The notes: generated from the letters alone by a model not told the origin. Numbered from the stretch's first letter, positions 32,840 to 42,031 are shown. The stretch: DNA of 64,000 nt from Albimonas sp963977235 (GCF_963977235.1 NZ_CAXBOD010000020.1:4167-68166); one strand, 5' to 3'. Made by a program: numbers and translations.

Positions 32840-33369
32840 TTCGCGCCCTCCGCGGGGACCACAAGGCCCATCTGGGTCAGCAGGGCGAGGTTGTCCTCGA
32901 TGTGCCAGTTGTCGGCGATGCGGCCGTCCTCGACGCGCACCAGGTCGGTGGCGATGAACTCGATCGGCTGCCCCTGGCCCTGCACGCCATTGAAGGCGCC
33001 CGTGAAATGGCCGGAGAAGACCATGTGCACGGTCGCCCAGTCGCCGGCGATCACCATGCGGCGGATGGCGACGCCCAGGTCTGGCACGGCGGCGCGGAAG
33101 GCGGCCGAGGCCGTGGCCGGCCCCTCGGGGCCCTGGGGCCGGCCCGCGGGCAGGGTCCGGTCGGTGAAGTCCGGCGCAATGGCGGCGGAGAGCTCGGCCG
33201 GCGCGCCGGTGTTCCAGAAGGCGTAGAAATGGCGCGCGGCGGCTTCGGTCGCGGCCTCCCGCGCGGGATCTGCGCCGGAGCGGATCACCTGCTCGATGGT
33301 CTGCGCGGAGACCGGCGCGGCGGCAAGAGCCGTGAGCGCCAGCGCGGCGAAAGCGGTGCGGAGGGCCAT
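32836..33369 (-). CDS. Secreted SnoaL-like/ester cyclase family protein
   Basis: A 177-residue protein with a clear signal peptide (1-22, ending APVSAQ). The mature part is a SnoaL/NTF2-like fold: HFYAFWNTGAPAELSAAIAPDFTDRT, GDWATVHMVFSGHFTG and RIADNWHIEDNLALLTQMG. Many such periplasmic proteins follow stress-responsive promoters; none has an established substrate. It is the first gene of an operon with the OpuAC-like and quinone reductase-like genes. Confidence 0.8.
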   Translation of the reverse strand: MALRTAFAALALTALAAAPVSAQTIEQVIRSGADPAREAATEAAARHFYAFWNTGAPAELSAAIAPDFTDRTLPAGRPQGPEGPATASAAFRAAVPDLGVAIRRMVIAGDWATVHMVFSGHFTGAFNGVQGQGQPIEFIATDLVRVEDGRIADNWHIEDNLALLTQMGLVVPAEGAK

Positions 33370-33400
33370 GACTGTTCCTTCGGCGGGGTCTGGAGGCGGT

Positions 33401-33429
33401 CGGGACCGGCGAGACGCTCGCCGGTCCCG
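33401..33429. terminator. Hairpin between the yellow-family gene (copy 2) and the SnoaL operon
   Basis: CGGGACCGGCGAG (33401-33413) pairs perfectly with CTCGCCGGTCCCG (33417-33429), 3-base loop. It probably ends the minus-strand transcript coming from 33520; there is no clear T-run. Confidence 0.55.
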
Positions 33430-33519
33430 CCTATCTGGCGCGGACGGGATGGGCGGGGAATGCGCCGCGATCCGGAAGCAGTCTTCGGAAGTTCCGAACG
33501 ATCCGCGGCGCGCCCAGCC

Positions 33520-34824
33520 TCAGTCCCGCAGCACCGGGCCGGCGTCGATCTTCATGCGCAGCACCCGGTAGGGCGGCTGGCGCAGGTCGCGCCCCTCGTG
33601 GAAGCCCGCCTGCCGGTCGAGCTGGTTGGCGGTGACGTAGAGCCAGCCGTCCGGGCCCACCGACAGCGTGTCGGGCCAGCGCATCCTCGGGTCGCGCGCC
33701 AGCAGGCGCCAGGCGCCGTCGGGGTCGCGCACATGGATCGCGTTACCCTCCAGGTCGCCGGCATAGACCCGGCCTCGGTCGTCCTCGGCCAGCCCGTCGG
33801 AGGGCGGCTTGGGCCCGAGGTCGCGGACCGCGGCGGCGAGCTCGACCTCGCCGACTCCGGGGTCACGCAGCAGTGCGGTCGGGGCGCTGTAGAGACGGCG
33901 GGAGGTCAGCGCGCACCAGTAGAGCGTCTTTCCGTCGGCCGACAGAGCGATGCCGTCTGAGGCGACCCGCCAGGGCTGCGGCGGGGCGCCGGCGGGGCGG
34001 ACCTGCAGGGGCTCGCCGTCGAAGGCCATCGAGAAATCCGGCTCCGGCGCGGTTGAGGCATGGCCCGACAGCCGCCGGATCGCGGTCCCCGAGGCGATGT
34101 CGACCACGATGATCCCACCCGGCCCGGTCAGCGAGCTGTCGGTGATGTAGATCGTCCCCTCGGGCCCCGCCCCGAGGTCGATGCGCAGGTCGTTGACGTA
34201 GCTCGTCGGCAGCAGCGCCTCGGGCCCGAAGGGGATCGTCCGCACCGCCTCGCCGGAGGCGAGGTCGTAGGCGACCAGCTTCGCGGCCCCCTGGATCGGC
34301 GCCTGGAAGCCCGGCGCTCCGGTGTCCAGCGCCCAGAGCCGGCCGGCGGCGTCGGCAACCGCGCTCTGCACGCTCAGCAGCGCGGCCGAGGGCGCGGCGG
34401 GATCCCAGGCGTTGGCCTCGGCCGAGGGCCAGGCGCGGGGCCGGCCGTCCACCAGTTCTCCGAGCGTGAAGGGGGCGCCGTCGCCCCACTTCGGCCAGGT
34501 GAGGAACAGGCGCCCGTCGGGCGTGGCGGCGACGCCGGTGGGCATGGCGCCGTCGATCTCGGCGAACACCTCGACGGGCACGGGGCCGGGAGCCGTCGGA
34601 CCGGCCTCGGTCGTCCAGGGCGGCAGCGCCAGCGTCACAGCGACGAAGGCGAGCCGCGCCGTCCGGCCGGAGCCGAGGGGCGGGCGCCCCGGCGCCGACG
34701 GTCGCGCCGGCGCCCCGCCGCCGGACCCGGCGAACGGCGGCGCCGGCGGCGGGGCGGCGCGCAGGAGGCGGGGGGAGACGGGCCGGGCCTCGCCGGCGGG
34801 CGTCGGATGGGGAACGGTATGCAT
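33520..34824 (-). CDS. Major royal jelly/yellow-family protein (copy 2)
   Basis: A 434-residue paralogue of the protein at 26354-27550. The shared pattern is strong: LWALDTGAPGFQ, ALLPTSYVNDLRID, GGIIVVDIASGTAIRRLSGH and the final LDRQAGFHEG. The propeller is preceded by a Pro/Ala-rich leader and a hydrophobic stretch (ARLAFVAVTLALPPW, about residues 55-69), so the real start may be further inside, but ATG 34824 has the GGAGAC leader. A secreted or membrane-tied beta-propeller of unknown reaction is the best description. It is divergent from an alpha/beta hydrolase; boxes of the CATACC type lie between them. Confidence 0.8.
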   Translation of the reverse strand: MHTVPHPTPAGEARPVSPRLLRAAPPPAPPFAGSGGGAPARPSAPGRPPLGSGRTARLAFVAVTLALPPWTTEAGPTAPGPVPVEVFAEIDGAMPTGVAATPDGRLFLTWPKWGDGAPFTLGELVDGRPRAWPSAEANAWDPAAPSAALLSVQSAVADAAGRLWALDTGAPGFQAPIQGAAKLVAYDLASGEAVRTIPFGPEALLPTSYVNDLRIDLGAGPEGTIYITDSSLTGPGGIIVVDIASGTAIRRLSGHASTAPEPDFSMAFDGEPLQVRPAGAPPQPWRVASDGIALSADGKTLYWCALTSRRLYSAPTALLRDPGVGEVELAAAVRDLGPKPPSDGLAEDDRGRVYAGDLEGNAIHVRDPDGAWRLLARDPRMRWPDTLSVGPDGWLYVTANQLDRQAGFHEGRDLRQPPYRVLRMKIDAGPVLRD

Positions 34825-34887
34825 GGAGCGGTCTCCTCGATCCGGGGGGATGGGGAAGCGTCCGCAGAGGCGTCGGGTCAGGCCAGC

Positions 34888-34899
34888 CATACCTCGGCA
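34888..34899 (+). promoter_or_regulatory. CATACC-type box before yellow-family gene copy 2
   Basis: CATACCTCGGCA lies 64 bp before the minus-strand start at 34824 and differs in one base from the box at 23039. Confidence 0.5.
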
Positions 34900-34971
34900 C
34901 AGGTCGCCCCAAGCCGGCGGATATTCGTCAAGCGCATCAGGCGTTTGCAGCGGCCCCCCGGCCTGCGGCCT

Positions 34972-34984
34972 CTACCCGGGTATC
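34972..34984. promoter_or_regulatory. Palindromic TACCCGGGTA box before the alpha/beta hydrolase
   Basis: CTACCCGGGTATC contains a perfect 10-bp palindrome and resembles the core of the 42544 palindrome. It is about 130 bp before the start at 35112. Confidence 0.4.
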
Positions 34985-35111
34985 GGTCGGCCAGACGGGC
35001 GGATGACGGCGCGTCGCGAAGATCCGGGGCACAACGGGGTCGCCGGGCCGCTGTCTGCGCGGCTCGCCCCCGCCTGCGCCGCGCACCGCGGCTTGTGGAC
35101 AGGAGATCGCC

Positions 35112-36077
35112 TTGGACGCCCTTCCCTCCCTCCTCGTCAGCCGCCGCGCCGCGATGCTCGGCGGCGCGGGCCTCGCGCTGCTCGCCCGCTCGGGCGCGCT
35201 CGCGCAGGCCGCCGTTCCCACCCCCGACCTCAAGGACAGAGACATGAGCTTCATCGACGCCGCCGACGGAACCCCTATCTTCTACAAGGACTGGGGGCCG
35301 AAGACCGCGACCCCAATCGTCTTCCATCACGGCTGGCCCCTCACGGGCGACGAGTGGGACGCGCAGATGTTGCACTTCCTTGGCGAGGGCTTCCGCGTGA
35401 TCGCCCATGACCGTCGCGGTCACGGCCGCTCCGGCTGGACCGAGGAGGGCAACGAGATGGACACCTACGCCGCCGACGTGGCGGCGCTGACCGACGCGCT
35501 GGACCTGAAGGGCGCCGTGCATGTCGGCCACTCCACCGGCGGCGGCGAAGCGGCGCGCTACGTGGCCCGCGCGAAACCCGGCCGGGTGGCGAAGCTGGTG
35601 TTGATCGGCGCGGTGCCGCCGGTGATGGTCAGATCGGCCGCCAACCCCGGCGGCACGCCAATCGAGGTCTTCGACGGCTTCCGCAAGGCGCTGGCGACGA
35701 ACCGGCCGCAGTTCTACCTCGACGTCGCCTCCGGCCCCTTCTACGGCTTCAATCGCGAGGGGGCGGAGGTCAGCCAGGGCCTGATCCGCAACTGGTGGCG
35801 ACAGGGGATGGAGGGCTCGGCCAAGGCCCACTACGACTGCATCAAGGCCTTCTCGGAAACCGACTTCACGCAGGACCTGAAGACCATCGAGGTCCCGACC
35901 CTGGTGATGCACGGCCGCGACGACCAGGTGGTGCCCTTCGACGACTCCGCCGCGCTTTCGGCCAAGCTGCTGAAGAATGGCGAGCTGAAGGCCTACGAGG
36001 GCTATCCCCACGGCATGGCGACGGTGCATGCCGAGGTGATCAACCGCGACCTGCTGGCCTTCGTCGCCGCTGGCTGA
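35112..36077 (+). CDS. Exported alpha/beta hydrolase (chloroperoxidase/esterase type)
   Basis: A 321-residue protein beginning at TTG 35112 after AGGAGATCGCC. The N-terminus SRRAAMLGGAGLALLARSGALA is a twin-arginine-like signal. The catalytic triad of cofactor-free haloperoxidase/esterases is complete: Ser in GHSTGGG, Asp in GRDDQVVPF and His in GYPHGMATVH; HHGWPLTGDEWDAQ is the oxyanion-loop signature. It should hydrolyse esters or form peracids in the periplasm. An alternative start at the internal ATG 35244 (MSFIDAADG) would give the usual cytoplasmic form. Confidence 0.85.
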   Translation: MDALPSLLVSRRAAMLGGAGLALLARSGALAQAAVPTPDLKDRDMSFIDAADGTPIFYKDWGPKTATPIVFHHGWPLTGDEWDAQMLHFLGEGFRVIAHDRRGHGRSGWTEEGNEMDTYAADVAALTDALDLKGAVHVGHSTGGGEAARYVARAKPGRVAKLVLIGAVPPVMVRSAANPGGTPIEVFDGFRKALATNRPQFYLDVASGPFYGFNREGAEVSQGLIRNWWRQGMEGSAKAHYDCIKAFSETDFTQDLKTIEVPTLVMHGRDDQVVPFDDSAALSAKLLKNGELKAYEGYPHGMATVHAEVINRDLLAFVAAG

Positions 36078-36175
36078 TGATCGCGGGCCTGGGCTGGGGC
36101 AGGCGCGTCGGGCCGGCCCCCGCCCAGGCCCGGCCTCCGCCGCCGGCCCCGCCGCCCGGCGAATTGAAGTGCGCC

Positions 36176-37060
36176 CTATGCCTTGAAGCCCACGGCCAGC
36201 GCCTCGATCAGCAGGGCGACGCGCCGAATGCGGCCGCGGTCCTTCGGATATACGAGCTGCAGGCCGATCGCCGGCGTCTCGTATGCCCGCAGCAGGGGCA
36301 CCAGGCGACCCGCGGCGAGATCGTCGGCCACGTCCCACCAGGCCTTGCGCGCCAGCCCTCGGCCAGCCACGCACCACGCCCGCACCAAGCCGCCGTCGTT
36401 CGCCTGAAGGCGGGGATGCACGACCACCTGCCGCTGCTTTCCCTCGATCACGAAGGGCCAGATGCTGTCGGTCAGTGCGCCGAAGCGCATCCCGAGGCAA
36501 TCGTGGCGGGCCAGGTCCTCCGGCCGCTCCGGACGCCCGCGTCGGGCGAGGTAGGACGGCGCCGCGCAGACGATCCGTGCGCTGGGCGCGAGCCGGCGCA
36601 CACGCAGCGCGCTGTCCGCCAGGTCCCCGTAGCGCACCGCCAGGTCGAAGCCTTGGGCCGCGAGGTCCACGTAGGCGTCGGAGAGGTGCAGGTCGATCAC
36701 CACCCGCGGGTGCGCCTCCTGGAACGCCTCCAGGATCCGAGCGACCCGGTTGCGGCCAAGGTCCAGCGGCGCGCTGAGGCGGATCGGGCCGGAGACCTCC
36801 TGCGCGCCGTGGCGCAGGCGCGTCTCGATCTCCTCGGCCTCGGCGAGCAGGCGGGGCGCGGCCTCGGCCAGGATCCGCCCCTCCTCGGTGAGGCTCAAGG
36901 CGCGGGTGGTGCGCTGGATCAGGTTCGCCCCGTAATGGGCCTCGAGCGCCGAAAGCCGCTCGGACACCGTGGCGGGCGCGAGGCCCAGCGCGCGCCCCGC
37001 GGCGGCGAGACTGCCGAGTTCGCAGATGCGCAGGAACACGCGGAGCTGGTCGAGGAGCAT
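36176..37060 (-). CDS. LysR-family transcriptional regulator
   Basis: A 294-residue LysR protein. The winged helix (LRVFLRICELGSLAAAGRALGLAPATVSERLSALE) and the linker TRALSLTEEG are typical of the CrgA/DsdC-like group that regulates oxidoreductase and hydrolase genes; the effector domain is complete (LSAPLDLGR through KDRGRIRRV). It lies 70 bp behind the hydrolase-OsmC gene in the same direction, unusual for LysR proteins, which are mostly divergent from a target. Target unknown. Confidence 0.9.
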   Translation of the reverse strand: MLLDQLRVFLRICELGSLAAAGRALGLAPATVSERLSALEAHYGANLIQRTTRALSLTEEGRILAEAAPRLLAEAEEIETRLRHGAQEVSGPIRLSAPLDLGRNRVARILEAFQEAHPRVVIDLHLSDAYVDLAAQGFDLAVRYGDLADSALRVRRLAPSARIVCAAPSYLARRGRPERPEDLARHDCLGMRFGALTDSIWPFVIEGKQRQVVVHPRLQANDGGLVRAWCVAGRGLARKAWWDVADDLAAGRLVPLLRAYETPAIGLQLVYPKDRGRIRRVALLIEALAVGFKA

Positions 37061-37130
37061 CGTGCGGCGTCTCCGAAGAATGGCCCCGCCATCTCGCCCG
37101 CCCTTCGGCCTCCGTGCAAGGCGGCGGCGG

Positions 37131-38360
37131 TCAGACGCGAGTCGCCACCTGCGTCTCGACCGCCGCCCGGGCCTCGAGCGTGCGGTGGACGGGGCACTTG
37201 CCGGCGATCTCGACCAGGCGGTCGCGGACCTCTTGCGGGATGTCGGCGCCGACGTGGATCACCCGGGCGAAGCGGTCCACCTTGCCCTCCAGCCCGAGGT
37301 CGACGCAGGCGCCGCAATCGTCGGCGTGGACCTTATCGTGGGTGACGCTCACCTCCAGCGCCCCCAGCTCCCAGCCTTTGCGGGCGGCGTAGAGGCGCAG
37401 GGTCATCGCGGTGCAGGCCGCGAGCGCGATGGCGAGGAAGTCGTAGGGCGAGGGACCGGCGTCGGCGCCGCCCTGTGCCTCCGGCTCGTCGGCCAGCATC
37501 CGGTGCGCGCCCGAGGCGACCGCGAGCCGGAACGGGGCGGGGTCCAGCGCCCGCGCCGCGCCGCCGCCGGGGGGCGATTCTGGCCAGGGATCGGCCGCGG
37601 GCGGCGGCAGGTAGCGCCCGGCCCAGGCGGCGATGACGCCCGCGGCGAACTCGGCGTCTTCGGGATCGTCCAGCAGATGCGAGGCGCCGTCGAGGGAGAC
37701 GAAGCTCTTGGGCTGCCGCGCGCCTTCGTAGAGGCGCCGCGCGTGGTCGACGTCGACCAGCGCGTCGGTCGGCGAATGCAGGATCATCAGCGGCCGGCGC
37801 AGCTCGCGCACCGCCTGCGCCAGGCGCTGTCTGCGGGCGTCCTCGACGAAGTCGCGGCGCAGGCGGAAGGGGCGGCCGGCGAGCGTGACCTGCGCCTCGC
37901 CCTCCCGCTCCACGGTCTCGAGGTCGGAGCCGAGCTGCCCCAGCACATGTGCCACGTCCGAGGGCGCGGCGATGGTCGCGACGGCCGCGACCTGGGAAAG
38001 GCGTCTCGCGGCCGCCAGCACGGCCGCGCCCCCCAGCGAATGGCCGACCAGAAGCGAGACCGGGCGACCGGCCCTCGCCATCGCCTCGGCCGCAGTGATC
38101 AGATCCGCGACGTTCGAAGAGAAGGAGGTGTTGGCGAAGTCGCCCCCCGAGCCGCCCAGCCCGGTGAAGTCGAAGCGCAGCACCCCCCAGCCCCGCCCCG
38201 CCAGCGCGGCCGCCACCCGGCGCGAGGCGTGCAGGTCCTTGGAGCAGGAGAAGCAGTGCGCGAAGAGCGCGAAGCCCAGCGGCGGCCCGTCCGGCAGATC
38301 CAGCCGCCCCGCCAGGGCGTCGCCGTCATGGCCGTGAAAGTCGAAACGCTCGCTGCGCAT
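37131..38360 (-). CDS. Bifunctional alpha/beta hydrolase-OsmC fusion protein
   Basis: A 409-residue two-domain protein. Residues 1-255 are a hydrolase with GHSLGGAAVLA (nucleophile), SPTDALVD (Asp) and SHLLDDPEDA (His). Residues 270-409 are an OsmC/Ohr domain with the peroxidatic Cys pair region (AIALAACTAMTLRLYAARKGW and HADDCGACVDLGLEGK). Such fusions are known in proteobacteria and probably combine ester or thioester cleavage with peroxide reduction. It follows the cysteine hydrolase gene after 159 bp. Both active sites look intact. Confidence 0.9.
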   Translation of the reverse strand: MRSERFDFHGHDGDALAGRLDLPDGPPLGFALFAHCFSCSKDLHASRRVAAALAGRGWGVLRFDFTGLGGSGGDFANTSFSSNVADLITAAEAMARAGRPVSLLVGHSLGGAAVLAAARRLSQVAAVATIAAPSDVAHVLGQLGSDLETVEREGEAQVTLAGRPFRLRRDFVEDARRQRLAQAVRELRRPLMILHSPTDALVDVDHARRLYEGARQPKSFVSLDGASHLLDDPEDAEFAAGVIAAWAGRYLPPPAADPWPESPPGGGAARALDPAPFRLAVASGAHRMLADEPEAQGGADAGPSPYDFLAIALAACTAMTLRLYAARKGWELGALEVSVTHDKVHADDCGACVDLGLEGKVDRFARVIHVGADIPQEVRDRLVEIAGKCPVHRTLEARAAVETQVATRV

Positions 38361-38519
38361 GGCGTGGTCTCCCTGTTCGTTCCGGTCCCCCCCGACGCCT
38401 GCCCGGCGTCGGGGGCGCGCACGCGGCGAGACGCGCCCCCGGCTCGACCCGGGAGCTCGCCTGCCCCAGGGCAGGCGGCTCCGAGGGGGGCCCGGCGCGC
38501 GCCTCCCGCGGCCGGGCGG

Positions 38520-39245
38520 TCAGGCGGCGCGCGCCGCCGCGTCGCCGGCCATGATCGCCGTAGCCTCATCGGTCGTCCACAGGGCATGGGCGAACCAGCG
38601 GAAGTTGAACAGCGCGGCGGCATAGCCGTCGCCCTCGGGCAGCTGCGCGCCGGCGGTGGCGTCGCGGACCACGGCGACCTCGAACCCATGCTCGACGAAG
38701 TCGCGCAGGTGGCTGTCGACGCAGAAATTCGCCGCCATGCCCGCCAGCACCACCTGGTCCACGCCCAGCTTGCGCAGCTGGAAGATCGTGTCGTTGGTCT
38801 GCGGCCCGGCGACCTTGTGCGGCGAGCAGACCACAGTGCGTCCGTCCTCGATCAGGTCGCGCAGTTCGGGCAGCCAGTCGGCGCCCGAGCCCTCGAAGCC
38901 CTCGACTGACAGCGGGTGGCGGCGTTCGAACATGCCCAGGTGGTGCATCAGCCGCTCGGCCGGCCCTGCGAAGCCATGGGCGTGGTCGTGGGGGTAGTAG
39001 TAGTGGGGCGAGATCACCACAGGGATCTCGGCCGACTTCGCCGCCTCCATCAGCCGGCGCAGGTTGGGGACGGTCCCGTGCTGCGTCGCGCTGGCGCCGA
39101 AGGCGCCCCAGGCGGCGCCCTGGGGCGAGAGGAAGTCGATCTGGGGATCGGTCAGCACCAGGGCGGCGCGGGCCGCGTCCAGCGCGAAGGGCGCCTTCGG
39201 CAGCGCCGGCTCGGCCGGGTCGGCATAGGCGGAGGGGATGGTCAT
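38520..39245 (-). CDS. Isochorismatase-like cysteine hydrolase
   Basis: A 241-residue hydrolase of the isochorismatase/nicotinamidase fold. The triad Asp (LTDPQIDFL), Lys (PHKVAGP) and Cys (ANFCVDSHLRD) is present, with the cis-peptide segment GMAAN before the Cys. The N-terminal half is longer than in nicotinamidases (SPHYYYPHDHAH region with many His), as in YcaC-like relatives in stress gene groups. The substrate is unknown, probably an amide or carbamate. It lies 26 bp behind the molybdenum hydroxylase gene. Confidence 0.85.
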   Translation of the reverse strand: MTIPSAYADPAEPALPKAPFALDAARAALVLTDPQIDFLSPQGAAWGAFGASATQHGTVPNLRRLMEAAKSAEIPVVISPHYYYPHDHAHGFAGPAERLMHHLGMFERRHPLSVEGFEGSGADWLPELRDLIEDGRTVVCSPHKVAGPQTNDTIFQLRKLGVDQVVLAGMAANFCVDSHLRDFVEHGFEVAVVRDATAGAQLPEGDGYAAALFNFRWFAHALWTTDEATAIMAGDAAARAA

Positions 39246-39271
39246 GGCTTTGCCTTTCGGGACAGGGCCGG

Positions 39272-41461
39272 TCAGGAGAAGGTCATGGAGCTGAGCGGCA
39301 GGGTGCGCGGTCGCCGGCCGGTCAGGGCGGCCACGGCGTTGGCGACGGCCGGGGGCACGCCGGGCAGCCCGGGTTCCCCCACCCCGCCCATCGGCGCGCC
39401 GCTTTCCACGATGCGGACATGCACGCGCGGCATCCGGCTGCGGTCGAGGATCGCGTAGGTGTCGAAATTGGCGTCCCGCCGGCGGCCGTCCTCGTAGACC
39501 GCCTGTTCGACGAGTGTCTGGGAAAGCCCCAGCGCGACGGCCGACTCCACCTGCCGGCGCACGATCTTCGGATTGACGACCGAGCCGGGGTCGAAGGCGA
39601 CCCAGACGTCATGCACCTTCACCTCGCCGTCCCGGACCGAGACCTCGGCGACGGTCGCCGTCTCGGACCCGAAGGGCGAGGCCATGGCGACGCCGCGGGC
39701 GCGCGTCTCGCCCTCGACCTCGTAGGGGCCCCGCTTCCAGCCGCCGGACAGGTCCGCGACCTCGTCCAGCAGCCGCAGGCGACGGGCGTCCTTCGCCAGC
39801 AGCGTCCGGCGCATTTGGAACGGATCCTGGGCGCCGGCCTCGGCCAGTTCGTCGAGGAAGGATTCGTAGAAGAAGTCGTTCATCGAGTGCCCGACCGAGC
39901 GCCAGAAGGCGATGGTCACCGGGTGGGGCAGCTTTCCATAGACCATGCGCCGGTTGGGGATAGCGTAGGGCTTCTCGACGATCCCCTCGACCGCCGAGGA
40001 ATCCACCGGGCCGACCCCGAAGTAGCGCCCCATGGGGCCCTCGCCGACGGTGTGCGCCTCGATCGCGAGCGGCAGTCCGTCGGGGCCGACGGCGCCGCGG
40101 AACCGGGTGGCGGAGAGCGGGCGCAGCGCGTCCATGGCGAACTCCTCCTCCCGGCTCCAGACCAGCTTCACCGGCCTGCCCGTGGCTTTCGCGAGCTGGA
40201 TCGCCTGCGGGTAGGGGTTGCCGGGGCCGTAAACGAAGTGTCGCCCGAAGAAGCCGCCCAGGATCGGCGAATGGATATGGACCCGAGAGGGCTCGATCCC
40301 CGCGACGGCGGCGGCGGAGGCCTGGAACATCTCCGGCGCCTGGTTGGGCAGCCACAGGTGCAGGGCGCCGTCGGGGTCGAACTTCGCCAGCGCCGAGGGC
40401 GGCTCCAGCTGGGCGTGGTTGAGGTAGGGGACGTCGTAGTCGGCCTCGATAGCCTTCGCTGCGCCGGCGAGCGCCCCGGGGGCGTCGCCGACGGCCTCCG
40501 CCTCCAGCGTCTCGCCGTCCCAGGCGCGGAGCGCCGCCAGCATCCCGGCCGAGGAAAAGTCGGCCGAAGCGCTCTCGATGCCCGTAGCCTCCGGTTCGGA
40601 CCACGTCGCCTCGGCCGCCTCGACCGCCTGGCGCGCGCGCCACCAGCTGTCGGCACAGACCGCCACGGCGCCGTCGAGCAGATGCAGCGAGTGGACGCCG
40701 GGCATCGCCCTCACCGCGGCCTCGTTGGCCACCGACAGGGGCCGCGTCCCCAGGAAGGGCGCGTGGACCACTGCGGCGAACAGCATCCCCGGCTCGACCA
40801 GGTCGATGGCGTATTTCGCCGTGCCGGTCGACTTGGCCCGCATGTCGAGGCGCGGCGTCTCCTTGCCGATCCAGCGGAAGGACGCGGGATCGCGCAGCGG
40901 AACCTCCAGATCGGGGTCGAGCGCCATGGCTTCGCCGGCAAGCTCGCCATAGCCCAGAAACCGGCCGGTCAGGGTGTGGATCACCCGGCCGTCGTCCGTG
41001 GTCAGCTCGGTCTTCGGCACGCCCATGCGGGCCGCGGCCGTGCGCATCAGCATGTCGCGCGCGGCGGCCCCGACCCGGCGCATCAGCTCATAGCTGGTGC
41101 GGGTCGAGAAGCTGCCGCCGGTGAAGCGCAGGCCGCCGATGAACAGGTAGTCGGGCCCCGGGGGGGCGCAGTCGACCTCGAACCGGGAGGGCGCGGCGTC
41201 CAGCTCCTCGGCCACGATCTGGGCCATGCCGGTGGCGATGCCCTGGCCGCCCTCGACGAAGGGGCTCAGCAGGCGGACGGTCCCGTCGGGCCGGATCTCG
41301 AGAAAGGCCGTCACCCGGGTTCCCGGCGCGGGCACGGCGGCGGCGGCCTGCGCGAGGACCCGCGAGGCCGGCAGCGAGACGGCCAGCGTCAGCGCGCCGG
41401 ACGTCGCCAGGAAAGCGCGGCGCGAAAGGCCGGAAGCGGAGGGGCGGAGGGTGCGGATCAT
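39272..41461 (-). CDS. Molybdenum hydroxylase large subunit, isoquinoline 1-oxidoreductase beta type
   Basis: A 729-residue xanthine oxidase-family subunit. The N-terminus LSRRAFLATSGALTLAVSLPASRVLA is a Tat signal, so the folded enzyme is exported. Molybdopterin-binding segments (GGQGIATGMAQIVAEEL, GGFFGRHF) and the active-site Glu in GGVGEPGLPGVPPAVANA are in place. With the small 2Fe-2S subunit encoded just upstream this is an IorAB-type heterodimer that hydroxylates N-heterocycles or oxidises aldehydes and passes electrons on to a cytochrome. There is no FAD subunit, as usual for this type. Confidence 0.9.
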   Translation of the reverse strand: MIRTLRPSASGLSRRAFLATSGALTLAVSLPASRVLAQAAAAVPAPGTRVTAFLEIRPDGTVRLLSPFVEGGQGIATGMAQIVAEELDAAPSRFEVDCAPPGPDYLFIGGLRFTGGSFSTRTSYELMRRVGAAARDMLMRTAAARMGVPKTELTTDDGRVIHTLTGRFLGYGELAGEAMALDPDLEVPLRDPASFRWIGKETPRLDMRAKSTGTAKYAIDLVEPGMLFAAVVHAPFLGTRPLSVANEAAVRAMPGVHSLHLLDGAVAVCADSWWRARQAVEAAEATWSEPEATGIESASADFSSAGMLAALRAWDGETLEAEAVGDAPGALAGAAKAIEADYDVPYLNHAQLEPPSALAKFDPDGALHLWLPNQAPEMFQASAAAVAGIEPSRVHIHSPILGGFFGRHFVYGPGNPYPQAIQLAKATGRPVKLVWSREEEFAMDALRPLSATRFRGAVGPDGLPLAIEAHTVGEGPMGRYFGVGPVDSSAVEGIVEKPYAIPNRRMVYGKLPHPVTIAFWRSVGHSMNDFFYESFLDELAEAGAQDPFQMRRTLLAKDARRLRLLDEVADLSGGWKRGPYEVEGETRARGVAMASPFGSETATVAEVSVRDGEVKVHDVWVAFDPGSVVNPKIVRRQVESAVALGLSQTLVEQAVYEDGRRRDANFDTYAILDRSRMPRVHVRIVESGAPMGGVGEPGLPGVPPAVANAVAALTGRRPRTLPLSSMTFS

Positions 41462-41490
41462 CGTAGGGGTTCCCGGTCTCGGAGGGGGGC

Positions 41491-41934
41491 TCAGGCGGCG
41501 GCCTTGCGGATCGCGTCCGCCACGGCGTTGTAGGTCCCGCAGCGGCACAGGTTGGTCATCGCCGCGGCGATGTCCTCGTCCGTCGGCGCCGGGGTTTCCT
41601 TCAGCAGGGCCGTCGCGGCCATCACCTGGCCCGACTGGCAGTAGCCGCACTGGGGAACCTCGATCCCGACCCACGCCTCGACCACCTTGGCGCCGACGGG
41701 ATCGGCCTCGATCGCCTCGATGGTGGCGATCTCGCTGTCGCCGACCGCATCGACCGGGAACTGGCAGGACCGCGTGGCCTGCCCGTCGACCAGCACCGTG
41801 CAGGCGCCGCACATCGCGACCCCGCAGCCGTACTTGGTCCCGGTCAGGCCCAGCGTGTCGCGCAGCACGAACAGCAGGGGCGTCTCGGGCTCGACGTCCA
41901 CCTCATGGGCGGTTCCATTGACGGTGAGCTTCAT
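41491..41934 (-). CDS. 2Fe-2S subunit of the molybdenum hydroxylase (IorA-like)
   Basis: A 147-residue iron-sulfur protein. The plant-ferredoxin cluster (YGCGVAMCGACTVLVDG) and the C-terminal cluster (PQCGYCQSGQV and LCRCGTYN) carry all eight Cys. It transfers electrons from the molybdenum centre of the following subunit (29 bp gap), and lacks its own signal, so it should be co-exported by the Tat system with it. A CATAC-type box lies 85 bp upstream. Confidence 0.95.
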   Translation of the reverse strand: MKLTVNGTAHEVDVEPETPLLFVLRDTLGLTGTKYGCGVAMCGACTVLVDGQATRSCQFPVDAVGDSEIATIEAIEADPVGAKVVEAWVGIEVPQCGYCQSGQVMAATALLKETPAPTDEDIAAAMTNLCRCGTYNAVADAIRKAAA

Positions 41935-42018
41935 GGCGGGTCTCCGGGCTGGCTGGAAGCGCCGGAGCGGTTCGCCCCGACGCAGCCAGGGTAGGAGCGC
42001 CGCGCCCCCCGCCGCCAT

Positions 42019-42031
42019 CATACGGCCGTAG
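42019..42031 (+). promoter_or_regulatory. CATACGGCCGTAG palindrome before the 2Fe-2S gene
   Basis: CTACGGCCGTATG on the other strand; an 8-bp core (ACGGCCGT) is a perfect palindrome flanked by C-T/A and CAT. It is 85 bp before the minus-strand start at 41934. Confidence 0.4.

Noticed and set aside
32102..33369. ABC transporter operon for glycine betaine
   Set aside because: Only a binding-fold protein without signal is present; no ATPase or permease genes adjoin it.
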